Assembly: GCF_039679125.1 (NCBI RefSeq)
Contig: NZ_CP155551.1
Span: 2,790,001 to 2,854,000 of the forward strand
Length of the DNA: 64,000 nucleotides
Direction: 5' to 3'
Source of the DNA: Blastococcus sp. HT6-4
Lineage (GTDB): Bacteria; Actinomycetota; Actinomycetes; Mycobacteriales; Geodermatophilaceae
Shown: positions 8,254 through 16,189 of the stretch, piece by piece
Layout: each line of letters opens with the position of its first letter
Numbering within the stretch: the first letter of the stretch is position 1
Notes under the pieces: model-generated
What the model was told of the DNA's origin: nothing
Seen by the model: only the letters and a program-made list of their open reading frames with translations
Database searches by the model: none
Position numbers and translations under genes: made by a program

Positions 8254-9534
8254 TCAGCCGGCGTCGAGCATCCTCGCGACGGTCGGCCCCAGCCGGCCGT
8301 CCAGGGCGTGCCCGACGCCGGACGGGAACTCCGCGGTCGCGGCCACGCCACGGGCGGCGTACCAGTCCCGGCCGGCACGTGCGCCCCAGGATGCCGTCAG
8401 CGGAACGGCCGTGTCGGCGGTGCCGGTGAACCAGTGGCCGCGGACACCGGACATGTGAGCCGACGTCAGGGAGGTGCGACCCGCCGGCGGCCCCCCACCG
8501 CCGAAGACGACCCAGCCGCCGCCGAGCCGCATGAGCTCGGGGTGCCTGGGCACCAGGAAGCGGGTGATCTCCTGGGCGCCCGAGGAGAAGCCGGCGAGCC
8601 ACACCTCGGTGATCGGGTAGGCGCCGATCCCCTCCCGCTCGATCAACTCGGCGAGGAAGTCGGCGTAACCGGCGGTGTCGCCGGTGTGCCAGCACTCGCA
8701 CGACTGGTTCGGGCTCTCCACGGCCAGCGTCACCATGTTGCGCGCCCTGCTCTGGGCGACGAGTCCGGACCGTCCACCCAGTGCGTAGCTCGCGTCCGGG
8801 TTGTCGATCCCGTACTCCCCCGTGCCGTCGACGTACACCACCAGGCCCACCGGCTTGCTCGCGTCGATCCCGCCGGCGTAGCGCAGGTAGCGGCCGGTGT
8901 GGCCGTTCCCGGCTGTGAACGATGCACGGGGCTGATCGCTGTAGGACCCCCCCGAGCCGGCGCTGACGCCGGGGACCGCCGGGCCTCCCGCGGCCGCCGC
9001 CGCCGGGGTCGCCGGAGTGGCAGCCGCTACGGGGGCCGGTTCTCGGACCGGGCCGCCCCGGCTTCCGCGCCCGGCCGACTCGTGGCCCCGCCCGGCCGTC
9101 GGCGTCCCGGCTGCCGCAGGAGCCTGGCCGGTCGCGGCCACGGCGGGATCGGTGGCGACCTGATCGGTCCCCGCCGTCCTGGTCCCGGCCGCCACGGCCG
9201 CCTCGGCCGCCTCGGCCCCGGCCACCTCGGCCCCGTCCGTCCCCGCCGGGTCCGGTCCCGCCGGGTCCGTCCCGGAGGGGTCCGGTACCGCAGGAGCGGG
9301 CGGCACCCCGATGACTGTGTGCTCGGCGGGCAGGGGTGCGGGCACGGAGCCGGGGGCCGTCGCTGCGCCCTGCGCGGGGTCGGTGGCGCCCTGGCTCGAC
9401 CCGATCGCATGGTCGGGAGCCGACGCGGACACCGTCAGCCCTTCCGGCACGCAGGCGGTGGTGAGGAGCGCGATCGTGGTGGCCGCGACCAGCACGCCGG
9501 CGCGGCGGCCGACGGTGGTGAGGGATGTGCGCAC
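8254..9534 (-). CDS. Secreted lipoprotein with alpha/beta-hydrolase (esterase-like) domain
   Basis: 426 residues from a GTG at 9534, chosen because GGAGG sits about 8 bases upstream and the signal peptide then begins at once (RTSLTTVGRRAGVLVAATTIALLTTAC, lipobox LTTAC). A long low-complexity linker rich in Ala, Pro, Gly, Thr and Asp spans about 35-190, with repeats of the type DPAGPDPAGTD. The catalytic part (about 195-426) carries VGLVVYVDGTGEYG, the nucleophile elbow GFSSG, GTADTAVPL (acid residue) and GVGHALDGR (His). This matches PHB-depolymerase/feruloyl-esterase-like hydrolases. The substrate is unknown; location should be the outer face of the membrane. Confidence 0.75.
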   Translation of the reverse strand: MRTSLTTVGRRAGVLVAATTIALLTTACVPEGLTVSASAPDHAIGSSQGATDPAQGAATAPGSVPAPLPAEHTVIGVPPAPAVPDPSGTDPAGPDPAGTDGAEVAGAEAAEAAVAAGTRTAGTDQVATDPAVAATGQAPAAAGTPTAGRGHESAGRGSRGGPVREPAPVAAATPATPAAAAAGGPAVPGVSAGSGGSYSDQPRASFTAGNGHTGRYLRYAGGIDASKPVGLVVYVDGTGEYGIDNPDASYALGGRSGLVAQSRARNMVTLAVESPNQSCECWHTGDTAGYADFLAELIEREGIGAYPITEVWLAGFSSGAQEITRFLVPRHPELMRLGGGWVVFGGGGPPAGRTSLTSAHMSGVRGHWFTGTADTAVPLTASWGARAGRDWYAARGVAATAEFPSGVGHALDGRLGPTVARMLDAG

Positions 9535-9792
9535 GGGGAGTTCCTCCGGGATGCCCGACGTCAACGATGGCGACGGAGCGTTGCGGCGTGACCACTCGAT
9601 GCAAGCACGCACGGTTCGCAACGGGAAGGTCACGCCCGGCTCACAGTTGCCCCATTCGCCTCCCTCGCCTCAGCTGTCCCGCCCCCCATGCCGATGACGG
9701 GGGCTCCCGTTCGGCGAGGGCTGTACAGCCCGGTCGGGGACACTGGAGCGACCGATCGAGCCCACCGGGCCCGGCGGGGCCTCGAAGGCGGG

Positions 9793-11265
9793 ATGGGCTG
9801 GATGCGTGGGATGGGCTGGCGGGGGGCGTTCCTCGGCGTCGCGCTGACCCTGCTGGCGGCCGGCTGCACGACTCCGCAGCCCGGACCGGGACCCGGTCCC
9901 GACGCCGGCCCGGAGCCGAGCTCGAGCCCGAGTGCACCCCCGCCCGAGCCCGAGCCCGAGCCCGAGCCGTGGGCCGACCGTCCGGTCGTCGACCTCCGCT
10001 TCGCTGTGGCAGAGGACCTCGACACGGTGGTCGGCCGGGAGCGCATCCTCTTCACCCCCGACCTGCCGACGTGCGAACTGGTGTTCCGCGCGTGGCCGAA
10101 CAAGCCGGCCACCTCGGTGGCAGGCAACTCCCTGGTGGTCACCGAGGTGCGCCTGGAGGACCGGGCGGTCGGCTTCCGGGACATCGCCGCCGGGGCACCG
10201 GCCGACGCCCCGGCGGGCACGCTGGTGGAGGTCCCGCTCGGCGAGTGCGCCGCGGCCGGGGACCAGATCGAGGTCGAGCTCGACTTCCAGCTGGAGCTCG
10301 GCGAGGACACCAACGAGCGGGTCGGCACGTCCGGCACCGAGGAGGTCGCCTGGTTCGCCACGGCCTTCCCGCTCCTGGCCTGGGAGCGTGGGCGGGGATG
10401 GGACCGCGGGCCCGCGGTCCCCGTCACCGGTGAGATGGCGGTGAGCGAGGACTTCGAGCTCTCGCTCGCGGTGGCCGCCCCCTCGGGTCTCGACGTGCTG
10501 AGCACCGGCACCCCGATCGGCACCTCCGACGGCCCCGACGGGACGACGGTCCACCGGTTCACCTCCCCCGCCGTCCGCGACGTCGCGGTGTCCGTCGGCG
10601 AGTTCGACGTGGCCGAGCGGGAGATCGCGGGCGTGCGCGTGCGGGTGGCCGCCGACCAGGGGGTGGCGGCAGCGGACCCGTCGGACTGGCTGGACCAGAT
10701 CGAGGAATCGACCCGCGACCTGGTCGACCTGCTGGGCCCCTTCCCGTTCCCCGACCTGTCGGTCACGGTGCTCTCGGCCCAGACCAGTGGCATCGAGTTC
10801 CCCGGGGCCATCCAGTTCGGCGACGTCGATCCGCAGGGACGACGTGGGCTGGTGGCGCACGAACTGGCGCACATGTGGTTCTACGGCCGCGTCGGCAACG
10901 ACCAGGGTGCCCACCCGTGGATCGACGAGTCGTTCGCGACGTTCGCCCAGATGGTGTCCGGGGGCGACGATCTCCCCGACGCGCCCGTCGTGCGGGACGG
11001 CGCCCCGCCGGTGGGTGCGCCGATGTCGTACTGGACCGGGTTCCGCCGCCCGAGCAGCGTCTACTACGAGACCGTCTACATCCGCGGCGGCGCCGCCCTG
11101 GTCGCCGCCCGCGAGCAGGCCGGCCGCGACGAGTTCGACGCCGCGCTCGCCGACTACCTGCGGGAGAACGCCTACTCCCTCGCGACCCCCGAGGACGTCG
11201 AGGAGGCGTTCGCCGATCTCCCCGAGGTGCTCACCGCGCTCCGCGAGGTCGGCGCGCTGCCCTGA
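9793..11265 (+). CDS. M1-family metallopeptidase lipoprotein
   Basis: 490 residues from the ATG at 9793, which gives a short signal peptide with lipobox LLAAGC; a further in-frame ATG 105 bases upstream would bury it. An acidic Pro/Glu linker with PEPEPEPEP follows. The zinc site HELAH (356-360) is followed 18 residues later by Glu379 in WIDESFATF, exactly the HExxH-(18)-E spacing of M1 aminopeptidases (gluzincins). The GAMEN-type exopeptidase motif is represented by SGIEFPGAIQ, so aminopeptidase specificity may be altered. It is transcribed away from the esterase-like lipoprotein, with about 260 bases between. Confidence 0.85.
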   Translation: MGWMRGMGWRGAFLGVALTLLAAGCTTPQPGPGPGPDAGPEPSSSPSAPPPEPEPEPEPWADRPVVDLRFAVAEDLDTVVGRERILFTPDLPTCELVFRAWPNKPATSVAGNSLVVTEVRLEDRAVGFRDIAAGAPADAPAGTLVEVPLGECAAAGDQIEVELDFQLELGEDTNERVGTSGTEEVAWFATAFPLLAWERGRGWDRGPAVPVTGEMAVSEDFELSLAVAAPSGLDVLSTGTPIGTSDGPDGTTVHRFTSPAVRDVAVSVGEFDVAEREIAGVRVRVAADQGVAAADPSDWLDQIEESTRDLVDLLGPFPFPDLSVTVLSAQTSGIEFPGAIQFGDVDPQGRRGLVAHELAHMWFYGRVGNDQGAHPWIDESFATFAQMVSGGDDLPDAPVVRDGAPPVGAPMSYWTGFRRPSSVYYETVYIRGGAALVAAREQAGRDEFDAALADYLRENAYSLATPEDVEEAFADLPEVLTALREVGALP

Positions 11266-11365
11266 ACCCGCACAGGCGACGTACGAGAACCGAGAGGCGG
11301 CGAGGCGGGCGCACGCCTACCGTCCCGACCGTGCGGAGCCAGGACGCCGGCAGCACGTCCGGCTG

Positions 11366-11674
11366 ATGACCGACTACGGGGCCGGGTCACCGTTGTGGAC
11401 AGACGGCGGCAACACCGACCCTGCCGAGCTGGGGGTGTCCGCGGCGCTGGCCGCCCGGCTGGACGAGTGGAACGAGCTGTTCCAGGAGCACTTCCACTGG
11501 GACGGCGGCTGGCGCGACGCGGGTGCACGCGCGCGCTTCGCGGCCGAGGGGCCGCGCCTGCTGCGCGACCTCCAGCGGGAGCTCCCGGAGGCAGAGGTGG
11601 AGCTCGACGACTGGACGCAGGACGGGGTGTTCGGCCATCCGCGCCGGCCCGGCGGCCGCTCCCCCGAGGCCTGA
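11366..11674 (+). CDS. Small conserved-looking hypothetical protein
   Basis: 102 residues (MTDYGAGSPLWTDGG...). It is soluble, acidic and rich in Trp and Asp, with a predicted helical core (LAARLDEWNELFQEHFHWDGGW). The style WDGGWRD...FAAEGPRLLRDLQRELP.. resembles small actinobacterial proteins of unknown function seen in many genomes. Codon use is normal for the window. About 100 bases separate it from the peptidase gene. I do not recognise a family. Confidence 0.55.
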   Translation: MTDYGAGSPLWTDGGNTDPAELGVSAALAARLDEWNELFQEHFHWDGGWRDAGARARFAAEGPRLLRDLQRELPEAEVELDDWTQDGVFGHPRRPGGRSPEA

Positions 11675-11699
11675 GGCCCCGGAGCCCGCGACCCCCTTC

Positions 11700-12038
11700 T
11701 CAGCGCGCGCAGTCGACGCAGGTGCGGGCGGTCGGGCGGGCGGCGAGCCGCTCAGGTGGGATCGGCCGCCCGCAGCCCTCGCACCGCCCGTAGGTGCCGG
11801 CCTCCACGGCGGCCACGGCGGCATCGACGTCGGCCAGCCGGCGGCGGGCGGAGTCGAGCAGCGCGGCCACCTGCTGACGCTCGAAGGCGATCGTCGCGCC
11901 CTCGGGGTCGTGCTCGTCGTCGGCGTTGGACGCCTTCGATGCCGCCACGATGGCGTCGAACTCGCGGGTCAGCGCCTCGATCTGGGCCTGGGCCGCGGCC
12001 CGTTCAGCGCTCAGCGCGTCCCCACCCGCCCCGGTCAT
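11700..12038 (-). CDS. TraR/DksA-type zinc-finger protein
   Basis: 112 residues. A long coiled-coil-like helical N-terminal part (about 1-75) is followed by a C4 zinc finger, YGRCEGCGRPIPPERL...RTCVDC, as in DksA/TraR proteins that bind the RNA polymerase secondary channel. Its ATG overlaps the stop of the methyltransferase (ATGA), so it is the last gene of a three-gene run with YibE/F. It may modulate transcription; the target is unknown. Confidence 0.85.
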   Translation of the reverse strand: MTGAGGDALSAERAAAQAQIEALTREFDAIVAASKASNADDEHDPEGATIAFERQQVAALLDSARRRLADVDAAVAAVEAGTYGRCEGCGRPIPPERLAARPTARTCVDCAR

Positions 12039-12694
12039 CGGACGCGGCGCAGCAGCCGCAGCGACCCGGTGCCGGGCAGCTCCGCGAAGTCACCGGACTC
12101 CAGCACCCGCCGGTAGACCCCGTACGGCGCCTGCCCGCCGTCGGCCGGGTCGGGGAAGACGTCGTGGATGGCCAGGGTCCCTCCCACGGCGAGCGCGGCC
12201 ACCCAGGCGTCCTGGTCGCGGCGCGCGGACTCCTCGGTGTGGCTGCCGTCGAGGAACAGCAGGGCCAGCGGGGTCGACCACAGCGGGGCCAGCGTCTCCG
12301 ACCGGGTGACGACGGCGATCACGACGTCCTCCGCGCCGGCGTCGGCGATGGTCCGCCGGAACCGGGGCAGCGTGTCGATCCGGCCCACGGCGGGGTCGAC
12401 CAGCGACGAGTCGTGGTACTCCCACCCCGGCTGGTGCTCCTCGGACCCGCGGTGGTGGTCGACGGTGACCACCTGGCGGCCGGTCTCGCGCGCCGCGGCG
12501 GCCAGGTAGAGCGCGGACTTCCCCATCCAGCTGCCCACCTCCAGCAGCGGCCCGGGGACGGCGACGGTGCGGGCCGCCTCGTACAGGGCGAGGCCCTCGT
12601 CGTCGGGCATGAAGCCCGGCGCGGCCTGCGCGGCGGCGAGGAGATCGGTGCTCGGGGGCGGGACGGGCGCGGGCATGGGGACAGCCTCGCTCAT
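12035..12694 (-). CDS. Class I SAM-dependent methyltransferase
   Basis: 219 residues. The N-terminus is Pro-rich, then LLEVGSWMGKSALYLAAAA gives the SAM-binding loop, VVTVDHHRGSEEHQPGWEYH the acidic strand-2 end, and ALLFLDGSHTEESARRDQDAW with GGTLAIHDVFPDPADGG the usual strand 4-5 region. These match the Methyltransf_24 type often found in cell-surface or glycosylation loci. The start overlaps the stop of the YibE/F gene, and its own stop overlaps the DksA-like start, so the three are translationally coupled. Substrate unknown. Confidence 0.8.
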   Translation of the reverse strand: MSEAVPMPAPVPPPSTDLLAAAQAAPGFMPDDEGLALYEAARTVAVPGPLLEVGSWMGKSALYLAAAARETGRQVVTVDHHRGSEEHQPGWEYHDSSLVDPAVGRIDTLPRFRRTIADAGAEDVVIAVVTRSETLAPLWSTPLALLFLDGSHTEESARRDQDAWVAALAVGGTLAIHDVFPDPADGGQAPYGVYRRVLESGDFAELPGTGSLRLLRRVR

Positions 12695-13962
12695 CGGGCG
12701 AACCGGGCACGCAGGCCGGTCAGCCCGCGCTCGGTCACGGTGCCCGCCGAGGCATCGGCCGCCTTGGCGAAGAAGGCGCCCGCGGCGGTGGTGACGGGCA
12801 CCGCGAGCACCAGGGCGATCGCGCCGACGAGCGTGCGGATCACCTCCTCGGCCAGCGCCGAGCTGGTCACGATGACGTGCCACGGCTGGTCGTAGACCTC
12901 GAAGAGCAGGAGCAGCGGCAGCGCGGCGCCGGAGTAGGCGAAGACGATCGTGTAGACGGTCGAGGCGATGTGGTCCCGCCCCACCGACATCCCGCGGGTG
13001 TAGAGCTCGCGCCAGGTCATCGACGGGTCGACCTCGTGCAGCTGCCAGATCGCCGATGCCTGGGTGATCGTGACGTCGTTGAGCACGCCCAGCCCGGCGA
13101 CGACGATGCCGGCGAGCACGAGCCCGGAGAAGTCCAGCGTCGGGTCGAAGTTGTTCAGCGTCGTCGTCTCCTCGTTGGTCAGCCCGGTCAACCGGGCGGC
13201 GGCCACGGCGAGGGAGCCGAGCACGGCGACGAGCGTGAGGCCGAACAGCGTGCCGACCAGCGCGGTCGTGGTCCGGGCGGAGAAGCCGTGCGCGAGGTAG
13301 AGGACGACGAACATGATCGCCGCGGACCCGACCAGGCTCACCAGCGCCGGCGAGTCGTACTGGAGCAGACCGGGCAGGACGAACTGCAGGAGCACGAAGA
13401 AGGCGAACGCCAGGCCCACCAGCGACGCCAGCCCCCGCAGCCGCGCCACCAGCCCGACCACGACGGCGAAGCCGACGGCCAGCGCGATCATCGGGGTGTC
13501 CCGCTCGAAGTCGAAGAACTGGTACGCCGGCCCGCCCTCTGCCCCCGGGTCCCGGGTGAGCACCAGCGTGTCGCCTTCCGAGACCCCGCCGGCCACGACG
13601 TCGGGCTGCAGGTCGATCTGCGTGAAGTCGCCGGCGCCGTCGCCCTCGAGGACCTCCACGACGACGCGGGCGCACGTGGCCGGCCCGCCCTCCGGGTCGC
13701 CGCAGTCGTACTCCTCGACGGAGACGACCCGTGCGTCCGGGTAGGTGGTGCCCGGGAGCAGGTAGGTGTCGGCCACCTGCTCGGCGCGCGTCGGCTCGTC
13801 GCTGGGCCACAGCGCGACCAGGCCGATGATCGTGGCCAGGCCGACGGGCACGAGCAGCAGGAGCATCAGCCAGACCGCGCGCCGGCGGCGGGCGACCGCC
13901 TCGGCCGAGGGCGGCGGCGGGTCCGGGTCGGCGACGTGGCTGTGGGCGTGGGTGGACGGCAC
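12691..13962 (-). CDS. YibE/F family membrane protein
   Basis: 423 residues. A His-containing N-terminus and one membrane helix (about 25-50) precede an external beta-rich domain (about 55-160) and then about seven helices. The stretch VVGLVARLRGLASLVGLAFAFFVLLQFVLPGL, GVLNDVTITQASAIWQLH and IASTVYTIVFAYSGAALPLLLLF is characteristic of YibE/F. The family has been suggested to be involved in transport, but no function is proven. First gene of a coupled trio with the methyltransferase and the DksA-like protein. Confidence 0.85.
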   Translation of the reverse strand: MPSTHAHSHVADPDPPPPSAEAVARRRRAVWLMLLLLVPVGLATIIGLVALWPSDEPTRAEQVADTYLLPGTTYPDARVVSVEEYDCGDPEGGPATCARVVVEVLEGDGAGDFTQIDLQPDVVAGGVSEGDTLVLTRDPGAEGGPAYQFFDFERDTPMIALAVGFAVVVGLVARLRGLASLVGLAFAFFVLLQFVLPGLLQYDSPALVSLVGSAAIMFVVLYLAHGFSARTTTALVGTLFGLTLVAVLGSLAVAAARLTGLTNEETTTLNNFDPTLDFSGLVLAGIVVAGLGVLNDVTITQASAIWQLHEVDPSMTWRELYTRGMSVGRDHIASTVYTIVFAYSGAALPLLLLFEVYDQPWHVIVTSSALAEEVIRTLVGAIALVLAVPVTTAAGAFFAKAADASAGTVTERGLTGLRARFAR

Positions 13963-14006
13963 CCGATCAGGCTAGGAGCCCCGGCGCCCCCCGACCGGCC
14001 CCCCGC

Positions 14007-14438
14007 CTAGGAGTGTCGGGTATCCGGCGGGCCGGCGGCGGCCGGCTCACCGGCCACCTCACCGGCCTCCACGACGGTGAACCGGTGCCACAGCCCGCTG
14101 AGCTGCAGGGGGCGCGCCACCGCGGGCGGCGGGTCGACGAGCACCGTCTCGATGCCGCGCGGAACCCCCATGCGCTGCACCTGCACGAGCACGGCGAGCC
14201 CGCCCGAGTTCATGAAGGGCACGTCGTGCAGGTGCAGCTCCACCCGGCGCAGCGAGTGCTCGGCCAGCAGCACGTCGGTGAGGATGCGGACGAGCGGGCG
14301 GCGGGCCGCATCGGTCAGCTCCCCACCGACCGCGAGCCGGACGGTGTCGTCATAGACCGCGTGCTCGACGGACGGCTCGGCGGTCGCCGCCTCGCTGTCG
14401 GACGGGCTGGGCGCGGTGGCGTCGGTCGTCTCCTCCAC
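14007..14438 (-). CDS. STAS-domain anti-sigma factor antagonist-like protein
   Basis: 143 residues from a GTG at 14438; GGAG sits 6 bases upstream, and longer starts add only a basic, low-complexity stretch. An acidic Ser/Thr/Ala-rich leader is followed by a STAS domain (about 30-125) with LHDVPFMNSGGLAVLVQVQRMG, the loop that in SpoIIAA-type proteins holds the phosphorylated Ser. Here the residues are NSGG, so Ser is present. Partner kinase and phosphatase are not adjacent; the RsbW-like protein at 61.2 kb is far away. Confidence 0.75.
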   Translation of the reverse strand: MEETTDATAPSPSDSEAATAEPSVEHAVYDDTVRLAVGGELTDAARRPLVRILTDVLLAEHSLRRVELHLHDVPFMNSGGLAVLVQVQRMGVPRGIETVLVDPPPAVARPLQLSGLWHRFTVVEAGEVAGEPAAAGPPDTRHS

Positions 14439-14527
14439 GGGGTGCTCCTGCCCCGTGCGGCGCCGGTTCACGCACCGCGCGGGCGACCGGCGGCACCTCC
14501 CGCGGGGAACATTTCTCGCGGATGCAC

Positions 14528-14590
14528 GTTTACCTCTGTGCACGCCCGAGGTAATCTCTAGTTGCCATTAGAGGTTCACACCTCGGGCAG
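14528..14590 (+). promoter_or_regulatory. hsp20 promoter with nested palindromic operator
   Basis: A possible -35 GTTTAC (14528-14533) and -10 TAATCT (14552-14557) are 18 bases apart. Overlapping the -10 and the likely start are two nested inverted repeats: CCCGAGGT (14545-14552) with ACCTCGGG (14580-14587), and AATCTCTA (14553-14560) with TAGAGGTT (14569-14576, one mismatch). Such a dyad is a natural repressor site; the MerR/HspR-like protein encoded just past hsp20 is the obvious candidate. It is not the classical HAIR sequence. Confidence 0.6.
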
Positions 14591-14625
14591 CGAACACCAG
14601 ATCGACCGTCCAGGAGGTTCCAGCC

Positions 14626-15111
14626 ATGATGCTGACCGCTTACGACCCGTTCGCCGCCACGTCCGCCGCCTTCCGCGCGCTGGACCAGCTCACCGGCCGG
14701 GCCGGCACCGGCACGGCCCGCCCGCTGTCGGGGATGCCGATGGACGCCTACCGGGTGGGTGACAACTTCGTCGCCCACTTCGACCTCCCCGGCGTCGACC
14801 CCGGCTCCATCGACCTGTCGGTCGAGGGCAACACCCTCACCGTCAGCGCCGAGCGCTCCGTCCCGCAGCTGGAGAACGCGGAGTGGACCGTCGCCGAGCG
14901 TCCGTTCGGCAGCTACACCCGCCAGCTGGTGCTCGGCCGCAGCCTCGACACCGACCGGCTGGAGGCCAGCTACCACGACGGCGTGCTGACCATCAGCATC
15001 CCCGTCGCGGAGAAGGCCAAGGCGCGCAAGATCACGGTCACCCGCGCCGACGAACCGGCGGCCGTCGAGGGTCGCACCATCGAGGGCGAGCAGCCGGCGG
15101 TCGAGAGCTGA
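14626..15111 (+). CDS. Hsp20/alpha-crystallin small heat-shock protein
   Basis: 161 residues, preceded by a strong AGGAGG. The alpha-crystallin domain spans about 40-135: YRVGDNFVAHFDLPGVDPGSIDLSVEGNTLTV opens it, and YHDGVLTISIPVAEKAKARKI closes it with the conserved GVL and I-x-I anchor. It should form oligomers that hold unfolded proteins as an ATP-independent chaperone. A very strong hairpin follows the gene, and an HspR-like regulator gene lies beyond it. The nested palindrome upstream points to stress-dependent derepression. Confidence 0.92.
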   Translation: MMLTAYDPFAATSAAFRALDQLTGRAGTGTARPLSGMPMDAYRVGDNFVAHFDLPGVDPGSIDLSVEGNTLTVSAERSVPQLENAEWTVAERPFGSYTRQLVLGRSLDTDRLEASYHDGVLTISIPVAEKAKARKITVTRADEPAAVEGRTIEGEQPAVES

Positions 15112-15131
15112 CCGCGAGCAGACCGGCCGGA

Positions 15132-15170
15132 ACGCAGGGGCCGGGCCCGTCCAGGGCCCGGCCCCTGCGT
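15132..15170 (+). terminator. Strong intrinsic hairpin after hsp20
   Basis: Perfect 17-bp arms (15132-15148 ACGCAGGGGCCGGGCCC, and 15154-15170) enclose a 5-base loop. It sits 20 bases after the hsp20 stop and before the regulator gene, so it probably ends or attenuates the hsp20 transcript. No T-run follows. Confidence 0.75.
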
Positions 15171-15221
15171 CGTCCGGCCACCCGCCCGCGACGACGACCC
15201 ACGACGACAGGAGCGCCCGCC

Positions 15222-15560
15222 ATGCCCGCGGTCCCCCCCGATCCGCTGCACCGGCTGGACGACCCGGAGTACCCCGCCCTGACCATGAGCCAGGCGGCGG
15301 AACTGCTCGGCGTCCAGGCCGCCTTCCTCCGCAGCCTCGACACCTCCGGCGTCCTCCAGCCGCACCGATCCCCCGGGGGGCACCGCCGCTACTCCCGCCG
15401 GCAGCTGGGTCTGGCCGCCCGCGTGCGGGTACTGCTCGACGACGGCCACCCGCTGGCCTCGGCGGAGGTGATCGTCGGCCTCCAGGACGAGCTGGCCTCG
15501 GCGCGCGCCGACCTGGACGAGCTCCGGGCCCAGCCGGAGGGGGTTGACGGTAAACCCTAG
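15222..15560 (+). CDS. MerR/HspR-family regulator
   Basis: 112 residues, AGGAG upstream. The winged helix is clear: YPALTMSQAAELLGVQAAFLRSLDTSGVLQPHRSPGGHRRYSRRQL is the HspR/MerR DNA-binding pattern, followed by a helix-rich dimerisation part (LGLAARVRVLLDDGHPLASAEVIVGLQDELASARADLDEL). HspR relatives repress chaperone genes, so this protein is the likely ligand of the hsp20 dyad. The 3' end of the gene contains the promoter of the copper operon. Confidence 0.85.
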   Translation: MPAVPPDPLHRLDDPEYPALTMSQAAELLGVQAAFLRSLDTSGVLQPHRSPGGHRRYSRRQLGLAARVRVLLDDGHPLASAEVIVGLQDELASARADLDELRAQPEGVDGKP

Positions 15561-15571
15561 GGGGGTATGGT
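15544..15571 (+). promoter_or_regulatory. Copper operon promoter with CsoR-type operator in the spacer
   Basis: TTGACG (15544-15549) and TATGGT (15566-15571) make a good -35/-10 pair with a 16-base spacer. The spacer reads GTAAACCCTAGGGGGGTA, the pseudo-palindromic C-run/G-run arrangement of CsoR sites. The promoter overlaps the stop of the regulator gene in front. Cu(I) binding to CsoR would release the site. Confidence 0.75.
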
Positions 15572-15615
15572 TGCCCGTGCCGCCGCGCACCGCGGCGCCG
15601 ACCGGGAGGGACGAC

Positions 15616-15936
15616 GTGGACACGACCGAGGGCGCCTGCACCGGGCACGACCACGCGCACGGCTACATCCACCGCAAGGACGACTACCTCAAGCGCCTGC
15701 GGCGGATCGAGGGCCAGGCCCGCGGCCTGCAGCGCATGGTGGAGGACGAGAAGTACTGCATCGACATCCTCACCCAGGTCTCCGCCATGACGAAGGCGTT
15801 GCAGGCGGTCTCCCTCGGCCTGCTCGAGGAGCACCTGAGCCACTGCGTCGTGGACGCCGCGAAGGCCGGCGGCCGCGAGGCCGAGGAGAAGGTCCGCGAG
15901 GCCACCGAGGCGATCGCCCGCCTCGTCCGTTCCTGA
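15616..15936 (+). CDS. csoR: CsoR-family copper-sensing repressor
   Basis: 106 residues from the GTG at 15616 (GGGAGGG upstream); a longer in-frame start would lie upstream of the -10. It is an all-helical CsoR/RcnR-type protein: YLKRLRRIEGQARGLQRMVEDEKYCIDILTQVSAM with the first Cu ligand Cys, then LLEEHLSHCV with the His and second Cys, giving the full C-H-C set for Cu(I). A His-rich N-terminal stretch (GHDHAHGYIH) may add metal affinity. First gene of the csoR-copZ-membrane protein-copA operon. Confidence 0.93.
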   Translation: MDTTEGACTGHDHAHGYIHRKDDYLKRLRRIEGQARGLQRMVEDEKYCIDILTQVSAMTKALQAVSLGLLEEHLSHCVVDAAKAGGREAEEKVREATEAIARLVRS

Positions 15937-15963
15937 TCACTCCCCACCTCCGAAAGGAACACC

Positions 15964-16176
15964 ATGACCACCACCGCCAGCTACACCGTCGCCGGCATGA
16001 CCTGCGGGCACTGCGTCAACTCGGTGACCGAGGAGGTCTCGCAGGTGCCGGGTGTCACCGATGTCGAGGTCGACCTCGCCACCGGCGGCCTGACCGTCAC
16101 CAGCGAGCAGCCGGTCGACGAGACCGCCGTGCGCGCCGCCGTCGAGGAGGCCGGATACGAGGTGAGCGGCCGCTGA
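15964..16176 (+). CDS. copZ: CopZ-like copper chaperone
   Basis: 70 residues forming one heavy-metal-associated domain. GMTCGHC near residue 11-17 is the Cu(I)-binding loop, and the remainder fits the beta-alpha-beta-beta-alpha-beta fold (VPGVTDVEVDLATGGLTV, AVRAAVEEAGYEV). It should carry Cu(I) to the CopA ATPase and to CsoR. It lies 27 bases after csoR with AAAGGA upstream, in the same operon. Confidence 0.95.
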   Translation: MTTTASYTVAGMTCGHCVNSVTEEVSQVPGVTDVEVDLATGGLTVTSEQPVDETAVRAAVEEAGYEVSGR

Positions 16177-16189
16177 TGCGGCCGGCGCC

